Shown in pieces: positions 46,200-57,000 of a stretch of 64,000 nucleotides of DNA. A program made the position numbers and the translations under genes. Position 1 is the first letter of the stretch. Every line of letters starts with the position of its first letter. Under the pieces are notes generated by a model. The model did not search any database. It was not told the DNA's origin and saw nothing but the letters and a program-made list of their open reading frames with translations. This DNA is from Monosiga brevicollis MX1 (lineage: Eukaryota; Opisthokonta; Choanoflagellata; Craspedida; Salpingoecidae): contig NW_001865048.1 in NCBI RefSeq assembly GCF_000002865.3, forward strand, positions 24,456 through 88,455, written 5' to 3'.

Positions 46200-48690
46200 T
46201 GTGGCGTCGAAGGCGGGATCTGTTTGTTTCAGTGTTGTGTTTGTGGTGTTGTCCGACCATGACAACAGATGCAGATGTGCATTGCGTTGTGTACGGCCTT
46301 TTGTCGAGTCTGGCGCAGGAACAGAAAACCAGAAAGTGCAAGACGAGCAAGTCGTTGTCAGGGGTCAGCCTTTTGTCTCCAAGGCGCGAGTTTACGTCTC
46401 TGGCCCAGCCCGCGTGGCCATGACCAAGACAATTGACTTGCTTGTCACCTCGTGTTCTCTCGTTCTTCAAACCCATGACAAGCATACTACGACCTGCACA
46501 TCATCATCGTGGGTGTGTGTGCAGACATCAAATTGCTGACATTTGTGTAAGCAGTAGTAGCTTCATTAGCTTAGCTTCCTTTGGAACCTTTTGTTCATCT
46601 CTACGAGGGGCATCTCTCCGGTCAGACCGATCGACCGTGTGTGTGCACGAGGCTGCACTGTGACCCGAGCTGGCCTCACAAGACGGGGCTCCATATGCCC
46701 GCACTGTTTCCTTGACCTTTGTTCGCCCTAACTGACGCTAATCGCTCAGTCAGGGACGGTTGCCTTTGCGGTTTCTTTAAAAAAAAAAAAAAAGAATGAG
46801 TGAAACGTTCTCCTCCCTAAGGGAAGTTGGAATGATCAATGACTTGACACAGTGTATACAGCTCTGCGGTGCACAGGCAGGCGAGAGCCTGAATCAATTA
46901 TTGGCGGTGGCCGCATGACCTGTCGATCACTCCCTTTCCAGCGCACAGCTGCTTGTCTTGCTCTGTGCATGAGAATTAAAGTCCATTTATATTTTTAAAG
47001 ATTTTATAAGTAATTTCACAGTATTTCTGCCGGGAGCCCTGGTTATATGTTTGCCTCATTAGGTCTCGGTGAAAAGGGGTTTGAGCACTGCCTGGCTATT
47101 GAACATCACACGATTCGGGCGCATCCCAAATTCAGGGCTAAATCCATCATTTGAAACACGGCCCCAAACACAAGCGATAGCACAACCTAGAATGTCTGGC
47201 ATCCGTTCTTTCGTCGCCTTAGCGCAGTTTAATCCAATGGTCACAGAAAAGCTTTGCTATGTCGGTTCTCTCGACTCCTGCTGGCCCTTACAGCCAGTTC
47301 AAGTCGCGCGTCGCGTCACAGAAGTAAAGTCCAACATGAACGATGGCCGGAGCGAGAGCAAGTGCTGCCTTCTCCTGTGCGCACATTGCAAGACGGGTGA
47401 ATCTCATGAGCCGAAGCGACCGTGTCGTCCCCTTGTGGCATCCCAAGCTGACCTCGGCGCAAGCTTCCTTAAGCGACTTTTGGTGTCGTAGTCCAGTACA
47501 TTTGGGCAACTTCCATCCTGATGGTCTGAGAGAGTCACACGCTCAAGTCACGCGTGCAGGTCACAAGACGAGCCGAGAGCCAGAGGGGTGAGGTGTCGAT
47601 GGCAGCCCAATCTGGTCGAGCTCCGATAAGAGTCCAAACTACGACCTGTGAAACCTTGCTTCTTGCAAAACCAGCAAATGCTTGTGATTCATCTCGCGCT
47701 GGCGCCACAACCCGTGTGCTACATGATAGCAACTGTGCGGTTTGACCCTGACTCGACTTTCAAGTGCCACCGTCCCTCGTCCGCTCGACACTTACCCATG
47801 CGCACATGACAAGGGGGCTGTTGTGTTGGCGTGCTCTGCAACTCTCTGAATGGCTGTGCCATCCCTAGCTCATCGCAGACACAATGCCATGTACTTCTTC
47901 AGGCACCATGGATAGTGCTAGAAGGCCGCACGCAGTTTGGTGACTTCCGGTTTGTCAAGTGCTATGAGCTACATCGCCAGCAGCTGCACAAGGATCAAAG
48001 TTGTTCTCACCTTGAACGTTACGCTGGCCATCTCCTCAACTGCCCTCTCAGAGTAGAAAGGTTCTTACCGTTTTGGACCAGTGTGAATGTCACAAGTTCT
48101 TTACATGTGTGAGGGATGGCACGCTCCGCGCGAAGAAGCAGACCTCATCATCGCTTTTACGTGTTTGAGGCGGCTCCGTTTGCGCCTTAATGGTGCCCTG
48201 TATAGCAGACATTGTTGTGAAAGAAGGGCCCACAAATGCAATGGCGGCCGGACGACGTTACGTTGACCTATCTCGTTTTTCAATAGCCAGAAGAAGAAAA
48301 TTACAGCTAGATCTTTTACGGACCTGTTTCCCGCAAACGGTCGCGAACCGTCTGCCGTTTTTCCATTGTTTCCCGCAAACGGTCACAAACCGTCTGCCCT
48401 TTTTTTGTGGGATGTACCACCATCACGTAGAATGGCAGGGGGCGATAGCATCAATCAAATCAAACGACACATGAAACCCCGGTCAATTCGTCTAAAAATA
48501 ACGTTTTCCCAGCACAAGCTATCAGCTTTTGTAATGACTGAAAGCGAGTGATTGGCATTTACCAGCAACAGCGCAGCGGACACTTGATCGCCTCCCTCCT
48601 CTCTTTCCCTCTCTTTTCCCCCTTTTCTCTCTTTCCCTTTCTCTTTCCGTCTCTTTCCCTCTCTTTTCTCTCTCTTCACCAACCTCCGCC
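46200..48690. other. Gene-poor island
   Basis: This is the longest stretch in the window without a gene I can support, about 2.5 kb. It contains a poly-A run near 46779-46793, several open frames without family resemblance (for example near 47069-47491 and 47831-48112), and a 42-bp-spaced direct repeat (48325-48404). I found no tRNA or rRNA signature. It precedes the intronless gene at 48691. Confidence 0.4.
48325..48404. repeat. Two-copy direct repeat, period 42
   Basis: Two copies of about 38 bases (48325-48362 and 48367-48404) share the core TTTCCCGCAAACGGTC and differ at only a few positions. Each copy contains an inverted pair, ACGGT and ACCGT, separated by five bases. The second copy ends about 285 bp upstream of the intronless gene. 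Confidence 0.8.
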
Positions 48691-49935
48691 ATGCCACCCA
48701 ACACGAAACTGCTACAACGACTCTTGGCCAAGTTTAATCCCTTTTCCCCCTTGTCTCTCCGTTCACCACCACCCACCATGCCATCCAACACGAAACTGCT
48801 ACAACGACTCTTGGGCAAGTGTTACGACATGAAGACGAACATGCTGGACATGCAGACCAAGGTTGGTCGCCTGGACCTTACCGTGGCCGCCATGAAAACG
48901 GACATGGCTGACATGAAGACCAAGGTTGATCGCCTGGAGCATAACATGGCCGACATGAAGACCGACATGGCTGACATGAAGACCAAGGTTGATCGCCTGG
49001 ACCTTAAGGTTGATCGCTTGGAACTTCGCGTGGGCATGTTGATGGAGGCCCACGTGCGCAAAGTGGTTGCCCAAGAGCGAGGCGAGGAATGGACGCGCCA
49101 CTACAACACGTATGCCCTCGACGGCATTACCAACCTGCTGATTGCCCCAAACGCATCGGAAAACGTTTCCTTCCACGTGAACGACATGACCAACAAGTTG
49201 GTGCTCGCTGCTTTGAAGGGCGCAGACGGCGGCTTGCCTGGACTGCTGCAGTGCATCGCCGAGGATTACCAACTCGCTGACCCGCCTGCCTTTGCCGCCA
49301 CCGTGGACTTTTTCGAGCAAGCCCTCGCCTTTGTGACGGCGGCGTTGCAGGCGGAAGCCACCCGCCAGCACGGCCAGGACGCGACGAAGCGCGGCATTCT
49401 CATCGAGCTGCAACGGCTTTTGGAAGCCAACAAGGACATTGTGCAGACAGGCAGCGAAGACCTGACGCCACTCTTCAAGATCATCCGGACGAACTCGGGG
49501 CTGGCGTTGAGCCTCTTCTTTGCGATGCCTCCGCTTTTGGCAGTGCGCAAGAACTTGCCCAAGTACAAGAAGCGCTGGGCTTGGCGCTCCCTGGAGTTTG
49601 ACATGCGCGGCAAATTCACCGCACCGTCGGCCCACCAGGCGGCCCGCATCGAGTTTGGCGAGGTCAAGTCCTCCGCCGCCAACCAAGGCGCCGGTCTTGA
49701 GCAGCTCGCTTTTCGGAGCCACGTACTTCGCCATGCTTACAGCATCATGGCTCCCAACAATGTGCTGGAATGCGCCCCGGTGCTCTACATTGAGTGCGCC
49801 AGCGTCGAGGAGGACACCGTCCTCAAGGAGAACGTGCCAGTTTGCATCATTCCCCTCCGAGGTCCTTTTGAGAGAGACGCTGATGCCAACGACGACGCCT
49901 TGCACGCGGCGGCGCCTGCGGTTGCGGTGGCTTGA
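48691..49935 (+). CDS. Intronless protein: tandem coiled coil plus PD-(D/E)XK-like domain
   Basis: A single uninterrupted frame of 414 codons, in a region where every other gene has introns. I do not recognise the family. Residues 1-16 and 30-44 are near copies (MPPNTKLLQRLLAKF and MPSNTKLLQRLLGKC), so translation could start at 48691 or at 48778. Residues about 46-118 form a coiled coil from heptad-like repeats (MADMKTKVDRLE, LDLKVDRLELRV). The middle is helical. The C-terminal part has WRSLEFDMRGKF (Asp304) and, 20 residues later, IEFGEVKSS (Glu324, Lys326), then NQGAGLEQLAFRS. The spacing D-x(19)-E-x-K, with strands on each side, resembles PD-(D/E)XK nucleases. I infer a possible nuclease or a derived DNA-binding fold. 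A CT-rich stretch precedes the start. The lack of introns suggests retroposition, a mobile origin or transfer; base composition looks like the neighbours. Confidence 0.75.
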   Translation: MPPNTKLLQRLLAKFNPFSPLSLRSPPPTMPSNTKLLQRLLGKCYDMKTNMLDMQTKVGRLDLTVAAMKTDMADMKTKVDRLEHNMADMKTDMADMKTKVDRLDLKVDRLELRVGMLMEAHVRKVVAQERGEEWTRHYNTYALDGITNLLIAPNASENVSFHVNDMTNKLVLAALKGADGGLPGLLQCIAEDYQLADPPAFAATVDFFEQALAFVTAALQAEATRQHGQDATKRGILIELQRLLEANKDIVQTGSEDLTPLFKIIRTNSGLALSLFFAMPPLLAVRKNLPKYKKRWAWRSLEFDMRGKFTAPSAHQAARIEFGEVKSSAANQGAGLEQLAFRSHVLRHAYSIMAPNNVLECAPVLYIECASVEEDTVLKENVPVCIIPLRGPFERDADANDDALHAAAPAVAVA

Positions 49936-50650
49936 AATGAGCGCCCGTAGAGCGCAAAACCGTTTCCCCTCCCTCTTCGCCAGCTCCGCTTTCCTCTGAC
50001 GTCGCTTTAGTATGTTTCCATTGAGCTCCCTATTCATGTGGTCTGCTCGCTCGTCAGTGTTGAGTTTGTCTTGGCGTTGTTGTCTCTTCCGATGGTGGTT
50101 GTGTGAATCGTGGCCTTGTCTGTCCTAGTTTTGCGCATCGTGTCGGCGTCTTCGCTTTGATGTCTTTCTGCTCAACTTTTCGCTTGTGAATCTCGTTTGA
50201 TTCGATCGACATGTTGCCCATTTCTTTCAATTCATGCCAAGAAGGGAATCGACATGAGACGTCGGGTCTTGGGGCGAGGGGGAGAAAAGTGACAGAGACA
50301 AAGAGCCGCAGACGCTGGAATGTAAGGGTTGCACAACCATAGGGAGTTCCCCTCCCATAGCAAAGCAAAACAAATTCACAACAGCAGTTCCACTTGTCAT
50401 TCTTCAATTCGTCCTTGAAATGTAAAAGTCCTACTATCCACACCCTTTACACACTCAAGGGTGAGGTTCTTCCATCCCTGATGATGATGAGATTCCATTA
50501 CACGGACACCGTCGGCGCTAGTTGGGCTGATGATGTCACACACCCTTGATCGTAATCATGCTTGTGAGCAAACATGCAAAAGGGAAGCCGTATTGTTTCG
50601 ATCCTGAGCGTACTACGCATTCGTGTGCCTCGGACCACTCGTCTTCGAGA

Positions 50651-50679
50651 GTAGCAGCCTTTTACTAAAAGGCTGCTAC
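50651..50679. repeat. Near-perfect palindrome, 14-bp arms
   Basis: GTAGCAGCCTTTTA and its exact reverse complement flank a single C. The arms are perfect, so either strand could fold into a tight hairpin. It lies outside any gene I can see. Confidence 0.9.
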
Positions 50680-50819
50680 TTATGAGCACGTCCCATGTCA
50701 TGATGGCCTGTACACTCGCATCACATGGCTCGGTTGAGTCGGTCGAACCAAAGTTGCACCTCTTGGCGCCTTTTGTTACATGTGGTAGTTGTGCTATGTC
50801 TCTCTGCCTTATTTCTCTC

Positions 50820-50930
50820 TCAAAATTAAACTCTCAAGCTCTCTGTCACTCTCTCTCTCTCTGTCTCAAACTCTCTGTCTCAAACTCTCTCTGTCTCTCT
50901 CTCTCTCTCTGTCTCTCTCTTCCTCTCTCT

Positions 50931-50979
<49 letters not shown>

Positions 50980-50994
50980 TCTCTCTCTCTCTCT

Positions 50995-51030
<36 letters not shown>

Positions 51031-51082
51031 CTCTCTCTCTCTCTCTCAAGCTCTCTCTCTCTCTCTCTCTCTCTCAAGCTCT

Positions 51083-51157
<75 letters not shown>

Positions 51158-51252
51158 TCTCTCAAACTCTCTTCCTCTCTCTCTCAAACTCTCTCTCTCT
51201 CTCACTTTCTCTCAAACTCTCACTCTCTCTCAAACTCTCTCTCCTCTCTCTC
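50820..51252. repeat. Compound (CT)n array with CTCTCAAG/CTCTCAAA interruptions
   Basis: A 430-base pyrimidine array with CTCTCAAG and CTCTCAAA interruptions and a short CA run near 50963-50978. It ends about 260 bp upstream of the GPDH start codon and resembles the array at 29271-29601. Confidence 0.93.
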
Positions 51253-51509
51253 ATCTTGTGAGTGTGGCACATGCAGACCTTGGGTTCTGGAGCGCTTCGG
51301 AGGCATCGGCTGCATTTTTTACTCTCCGTCAACTCGGGAGACGGTGCTGGGGGGAGCAAGTTTGAAGGCTAGTGCGTGAACCACTGTCACACACATACTC
51401 ATCACACGGCCTGTTGTCAACGCGGTTCGTTCCGTCCCGGGTCTGGTTGAAGTCAGTGTGTCAGTGAACGTCGACAAGGCAAGCAAGCACGGAGAGCTCC
51501 GACGTCAGG

Positions 51510-53783
51510 ATGGAGCAGCAGGCATATCCCGATCGCGCGCTGGCCCCCGAGGTCATTGCCGAGCGCCTTCAGGAGATAGAGCAAGCCATTGGCTACAAAT
51601 GGGAGGGCCGGCCCCTTCGTATTGTTGGCATAGGTAGGCATTCCCCATTGCGCTCGCTCTCCATCGAATTTCCAGGCTCGCCACCCCGAGCTCGTCTGTC
51701 GCTAGTCCAAACCAAGTCTGGCTTGGAACGGACGCATGCCGTGCTCCAGAGCGTTTGAATCTCATCAATTCTGCTGTCATCGTGCTCGTCTGCAGGTGCC
51801 GGTGCCTGGGGTGCCGTTGTCGTGGCCATGCTACAGCAAATGTACGGCAGTCAGTCCGACAAGGTGGACATTCGCATTTGGCGGCGCGGCGGACGCATTG
51901 TTCCCAAGGAAACCATCGCCAGCCTCTTGACCGTCATCAACCAGCACGAAGACGTTCTACGCCGCCTGCGCAACAACAGCGTGTACCTGAAATACATTTC
52001 CGGTCGCCTCGGTGACCGCGAGCTCACAGCGGATGAGATCCTACAGGACGGTCTGTGTCTCAACCTGCCCAAAAGTCCGCTCTGCCCTCTTCGTGTCATC
52101 ACCAATCTGGAAGAGGCCGTCTACGATGCCGACATTGTCATCAACGGCCTCCCCTCCACCGAAACTCGCTCCGTCTTTCAAAAGATTGGCGACATCTGGT
52201 CCGCCTCCCGCGACCCTAGCCGCCCGCCCGTCATCATCTCCCTGTCCAAAGGCGTGGAAACGCGCATGGAGCCCCACCCTCACGTCGTCACCCCCACCCG
52301 CATCATTCACGAAGTCACCGGTGTTGGGCTTGATCGCCTCATGTATCTAGGTATGCGCGCCCTCGCCTCAAATGCTCGCTGTCCCTCTCGATGTTCTGCT
52401 CATCTCCTGCACCACTGGACGTGTTCCCGCCATGACTCTCACAGGTGGGCCAAACATTGCGGCCGAGGTCTGGCGAGGCGAGTTTGCCAATGCACGGTTA
52501 TGTGGAGCCAACAAGCCGCTTCGCAAGGCCATGGCTGAGTTTCTGCGCAACTCCAACTTTGTCTGCTGGAACAATGCGGATGTCATTACCCACGAAGTCC
52601 TGGGCGGCCTCAAAAACGTCTACTCGCTCGGCATGGGTATCATCACTGCCGCCACCAACGACTCGGCCACCTCCAAAGCCGTCTACTTTAGCAATGCCGC
52701 GGCTGAGATGGTCTTTATCACCCGCCTCCTCTCTGAGCGCCCTGAAGATCTGCATGGGCCCCTACTCGCTGATACCTACGTCACCTTCCTCAAAGGCCGC
52801 AACGCTTGGTACGGCGAACAGTTGGGTATGTTTGTCCATCTTTGGGTGTGCCCGTTAAAATCCATCAATGCCTGGCCATGCCCTCGACCTGTGCACCTCG
52901 CCGGCGTGATTGGGACGAATTTCGCCTCATGCTAACGCACGCTGCTGGTACACGCATCAGGACGGGGCCGGCTGCACCCGCGCGACGGAGACGTTGTGCC
53001 CGGCAAAGGTCTGATTCAGGGCGTGTCTGCCACGCACGCCTTCTTTGAACTTCTCTCTGATGACCGGGTCAAGGTGAGTTTTGCCCAAAGTGCCTAATGA
53101 AGAGCAAAAGTCCTTTGGACTTGGGCACGTCGCGTAACAGTCAAGTGGTGTGTTGCCCCTTTTGGTCATTAGATTTACGATCACGTCACCCACAACGAGG
53201 TGTCGCCCATCACGGCTCTACCAACCATGCGCATGATCCGCAAGATGCTGCTGACAGAAGGTGACATGGCCGAGGCTGCCAAGAGTTTTCATCAGGCACG
53301 TATTTGCGCTCAAGCCAAGCCATGGACCGCCTCCCTCGCCCCCGTGGCTCTTGTGCTTTGCATTCATCGTGGCAACTTTCATTCATTTTTTTTTTCTACA
53401 CACTGTTTGATGGAGAGCAGGATATGAAGGATACGTCCAACACGGATCCAGCCAAGCGCTTGCGCACGACCGAGCTCTACTGCCCCTTTTTGACTCGCTT
53501 GCCGGGCGAGCTGGTGGACAATGACGAAGACGATGATGAGAACAACTTTTCCCTGGTGACACCTCGTCCCGCCGAGGGCGCCGCGCAAACTTTCAACCTC
53601 GACGCCGTACCTGGACCCCCCACGCCCCACGCCAAGGTCGTGCCACCGGTGGCTCCTGCCGAAGCTCCCCCGGCCGCAAACACTAGCCTCAACTCTTCCC
53701 GCCGCTCAAGCTCGAGCGCAGCCCTATCATCGCGCTCACCCGGCGTCCGCAAAGGCAATTTTGACAGCGGAACGACAGTGTAG
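51510..53783 (+). CDS. NAD-dependent glycerol-3-phosphate dehydrogenase, plant cytosolic type
   Basis: The enzyme reduces dihydroxyacetone phosphate to glycerol 3-phosphate with NADH, feeding lipid synthesis and redox shuttles. The start is the ATG at 51510 ([20 protein letters not shown]). The NAD-binding loop GAGAWGAVV is split by an intron (51637-51795). The next exons carry [120 protein letters not shown] (active-site Lys in GGLKN), [40 protein letters not shown] and [20 protein letters not shown]. These blocks match plant cytosolic GPDHc (for example [20 protein letters not shown], recalled) far better than animal GPD1, which lacks the insert LGDR...LCPL. The C-terminus adds an acidic, Ser/Pro-rich tail of about 110 residues, ending at TAG 53783. 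Confidence 0.92.
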
Positions 53784-54064
53784 CTTGCGGCTTGTGAGAT
53801 CTTGTAGCGGCATTCAGACGAGCGGAAAGAACTTGGTCGCGCAAGGCATGATGCTCCCATTCTCCTACCTTTGCAAAAGAGATTTTCTTCAGATTGACAT
53901 GAATTGAACATCATAGATAGGAGCTGAACCGCCACAATCGCACATCCCATGCAGCTTCCAACCTTGGAAGCAATAACAGTTACTCAAAGCAATAATGAAA
54001 GGTTTTTATCACAGTTTAGGTCAATTATTGTAATATTGCTGGCCATTTTGCTCGTCTTTTACGT
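53784..54064. other. Convergent intergenic region
   Basis: This short AT-rich stretch separates the GPDH stop from the RBR gene stop. A small frame here (from 53949) overlaps the RBR final exon on the other strand and was rejected. Confidence 0.5.
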
Positions 54065-57000
54065 TTACGACCGCGGGGCAATTGAAGACCAGGTGAAGGT
54101 TGTTCCGCAGATGCAACGCATGGCGTCGCAACCGTCTGACCCTGAAGGCACACAAAATAGCAGTGCGTTGCAACCGGGGGTTTCTCGATGAGCAACCTCA
54201 AAAAAGAAAAAAAAAAAAAAAGCGAAAAAAAAAAAAAAAAAAGCGAGAAACAAAAGCAAAAATAACAGTGTCATGACTTTCAGCTTACGTTCAATGGGAA
54301 CTCGACAACTGGGGCAAAACCGGCAATGTTGAACAAGAGCTTCGTAATCGGCATGAAAATCATGCCGCATGGCCTTGAGCTGTGCTTCGTGCTGCGTCTA
54401 TAAAGCGTGGCATACAGTCATGAGCCCGACCAACCACCTCACGCGATCCCGGTGGCTGAGCCGACGACACACCTTCAACAGCTTGGTGTAGCGGCCAAGA
54501 ATGATGCAATCGCGCCGCAGGATGCCTCGTACATCGTCGGGGTAGAAGACATAGCTGCATGAACCAGTGCATTGTTGCAGACAACGCAAGTGAGCTTGCC
54601 ACGGATTGGTACTTGAATGTTAGCCAAGTCACGTGCGACGCTGCTGGTGCTACTGGCGTGCTTACGTGCAATCGGGGAAGGGGCACCGTACAGTCGTTTG
54701 TCCGCCTTCGACACAGGCTTTGGCATGCCGCTGCACGACAGAACGCGAGAAATCGAACACAAATCAAAGGTCAGGGCAAGCAACCAGCCAAACCTGCCAA
54801 TGTTTTGCAGAAGCGGGGCAGGGTGGCATGTGCGCGGCGGCCATGACGAGACGATGTCACATACGAAGCGACAATCCTTGCAGCAACGATGCCGGCACAC
54901 GGCCTTGGAGTAGTGCTCGCCGCCACTGGTCTGGCGTCCCATACCAACCTGTCGCAGAGCATTGTGCACATGAGGCAGGGCCCAGGCTGAGAAAAGGCAC
55001 AATGGAACTCACCAGACTGGCAAAGGCAATCTGCTCTTCGCAAATGCGACAAGAGATGTCACCCGGGCGTAGGCATGTAAATAGTGTGTTGAATTCACGG
55101 AGGGCACGCAAGCCCTCGCGTCGTGGCGCAAGCGTCAAGAGCATCTCCATGCGCAGCTCCTCCTATTGCACACGCAGCAATTCACATCAACAAATCGCTC
55201 CCCATTGATCGAAGAGATTCCAAGCAGGGCCGATTTACCTCAAAGGCCGAGTCGCCCGAGACTAAAAGCACGACACTAGCATACGGGAACCCCTCGGCCC
55301 CCCATACAGGTTGATGCTCTCGCAGATACGTCAGCAAGTGGGACCCAACCCCTGCTCGGTACAGACGGGCAAACTCGTCAGGCGCGGCATACTTGAGCTG
55401 CAGTAGCACAGTGATCGAGTAGTAATCAACGGGCGCGTCTTGCAGCTGCTTCAAGAGGTCAATGTCATTAGACACGGCAAACATGCACAAAATCTTGAGT
55501 GCAGAAAACGCGGACCGATCCGCCAAATTCATGGGAAGTGCCTCGGGCATGGGCAGACCAGCCAAGAGCCCGACTTCACGGCGCAAATGTGAGTTCAATG
55601 TGAGCACCTCCCCTTCAGTGGGGGTGCACATTTTAAACAGGCTGACAATGCCTTGTTTGAGACATTGTTGCTTGATCCAAGCCTCTAGGGTTGTCTGTAG
55701 CACGCGCTGAGCAGCACGGGTGTCGGCGTCTGCCTCAGGCAGCGTCTGATCATAGACGTGGGGCAACCAATGGGCGGCAGCCTGGACCACGACCAGAGCA
55801 TATTCATCACAGATCAAGCCATTAGCCTGGGCGCAAACAACCTCCCAAGATGTTTGGGGTTGGCCACCAAAGCTAATGCGAAGACAAGCCTGCACAAGGT
55901 CCCACTGGTCTGCAAAATGTTGAACAATCGTTGCAAGCTCGATGGCACTGAGAGGAAAATGATTTCGCAGATACATGCGAGCCAATTTCGCTGCCAAGGC
56001 AGGATCCTCGTTGATCCAGCGGCGAACAGGGCGCTTCTCAGTGGCCCAGACTCGCATCAGTCGTGCCATGATGGTACACTCCTATGTTTTGACGACAAAA
56101 CAAGCAAGGATCAGCCCAAGACAAACTCTCACCGCGTTTCAGCCCCCCCGATCGTCGTGGCCTCAGGTAACCGCTGATGAGTTTCATACCTTGAAGCGAT
56201 TGGTCATGGCATAATGCTGACAGGCCATTTGCACAAAACAGACAAGCTGCTCATGGCGCTCGACATTGGGGCCCAGGTGGCGAAGGACTTGATCGAGGCA
56301 ATTATCGTCGAGTTCGACCAGAGGTATGTCGGCATCCATCAAAAGCTGCAGGCCGGCAAGGCCCATTCGCTCAAAGCATCCCCACAGCAAACACTTGTAG
56401 ACATGCTTGCGAACAGGGCTTGCAGCAACCACCTCACGCAGCCAAATGATTGTCGCGTGCGGCAGCGAGCTGGCGAGCTGTTCATTGTCACCATCGCCGG
56501 CAGGCTTGAGGGCCTTGATCTTGGCCGTGATCAGATCCTCAAGGGTGAGGCGCGCGCGAGCGGTCATGATGCGGCAATCTGACAGACAGACGCAAAGCTG
56601 AGCAGGCTGCATCGCACAAAGGATTTGAGCAGCACTTGTCTCGTGCAGCGCGAGCTTATGGACGGCTGGCGTGTTCAACTCGGTCGTGGCAAGCAGAAAC
56701 AAGGCTGAAAGAAAGTTGGGCTGCTGTGCAAGGCGTGGCAGGAGAGCTTGCAGCACGCGACGCGGTTCCCGCCCAAAGAGCAGGGCAAACCATGCCGGCG
56801 CCTCAGCCGGCAGCTTGGTTGCTAAATCGTCCGTCGCCTGCAGGGCTGTATCGAGCTTTGAGAGAGTGGCATGGAGCTGGGACTCAGTCAAGGCCATCGC
56901 GCCCGAGGTCAAGCGGCTGACAAGATAAGTCATCTGCAACTCTGTGGCTTGTTTCATGAGCACGTCGAGTTGATCCGAGACCTCCAGCGAGCCCTGGTCC

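Larger units (their letters stand above)
49936..51509. other. Intergenic region with palindrome and long CT array
   Basis: This 1.6-kb stretch separates the intronless gene from GPDH. It contains a near-perfect palindrome (50651-50679) and a compound CT array (50820-51252), both listed separately. I see no coding sequence. Confidence 0.45.

Noticed and set aside
46183-46539. A possible extra exon set after the p53-family gene
   Set aside because: The SAM-bearing reading ends cleanly at 46199 and this frame has no resemblance to any domain; it is probably 3' untranslated sequence.
47059-47244. A minus-strand segment (GFSPEFGMRPNRVMF) that faintly recalls the end of a retroelement integrase
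   Set aside because: The resemblance is too weak to name a family and no terminal repeats or further parts were seen; at most it could be a fossil.
48799-50037. A 412-codon minus-strand frame opposite the intronless gene
   Set aside because: It is the antisense shadow of a GC-rich repetitive gene; its content is His-rich and repetitive, and the plus-strand reading has clear coiled-coil and EVK motifs.
53949-54191. An 80-codon frame with a hydrophobic helix (SIIVILLAILLVFYVY)
   Set aside because: It overlaps the final RING2 exon of the RBR gene on the other strand, is AT-rich at its start and has no other support.
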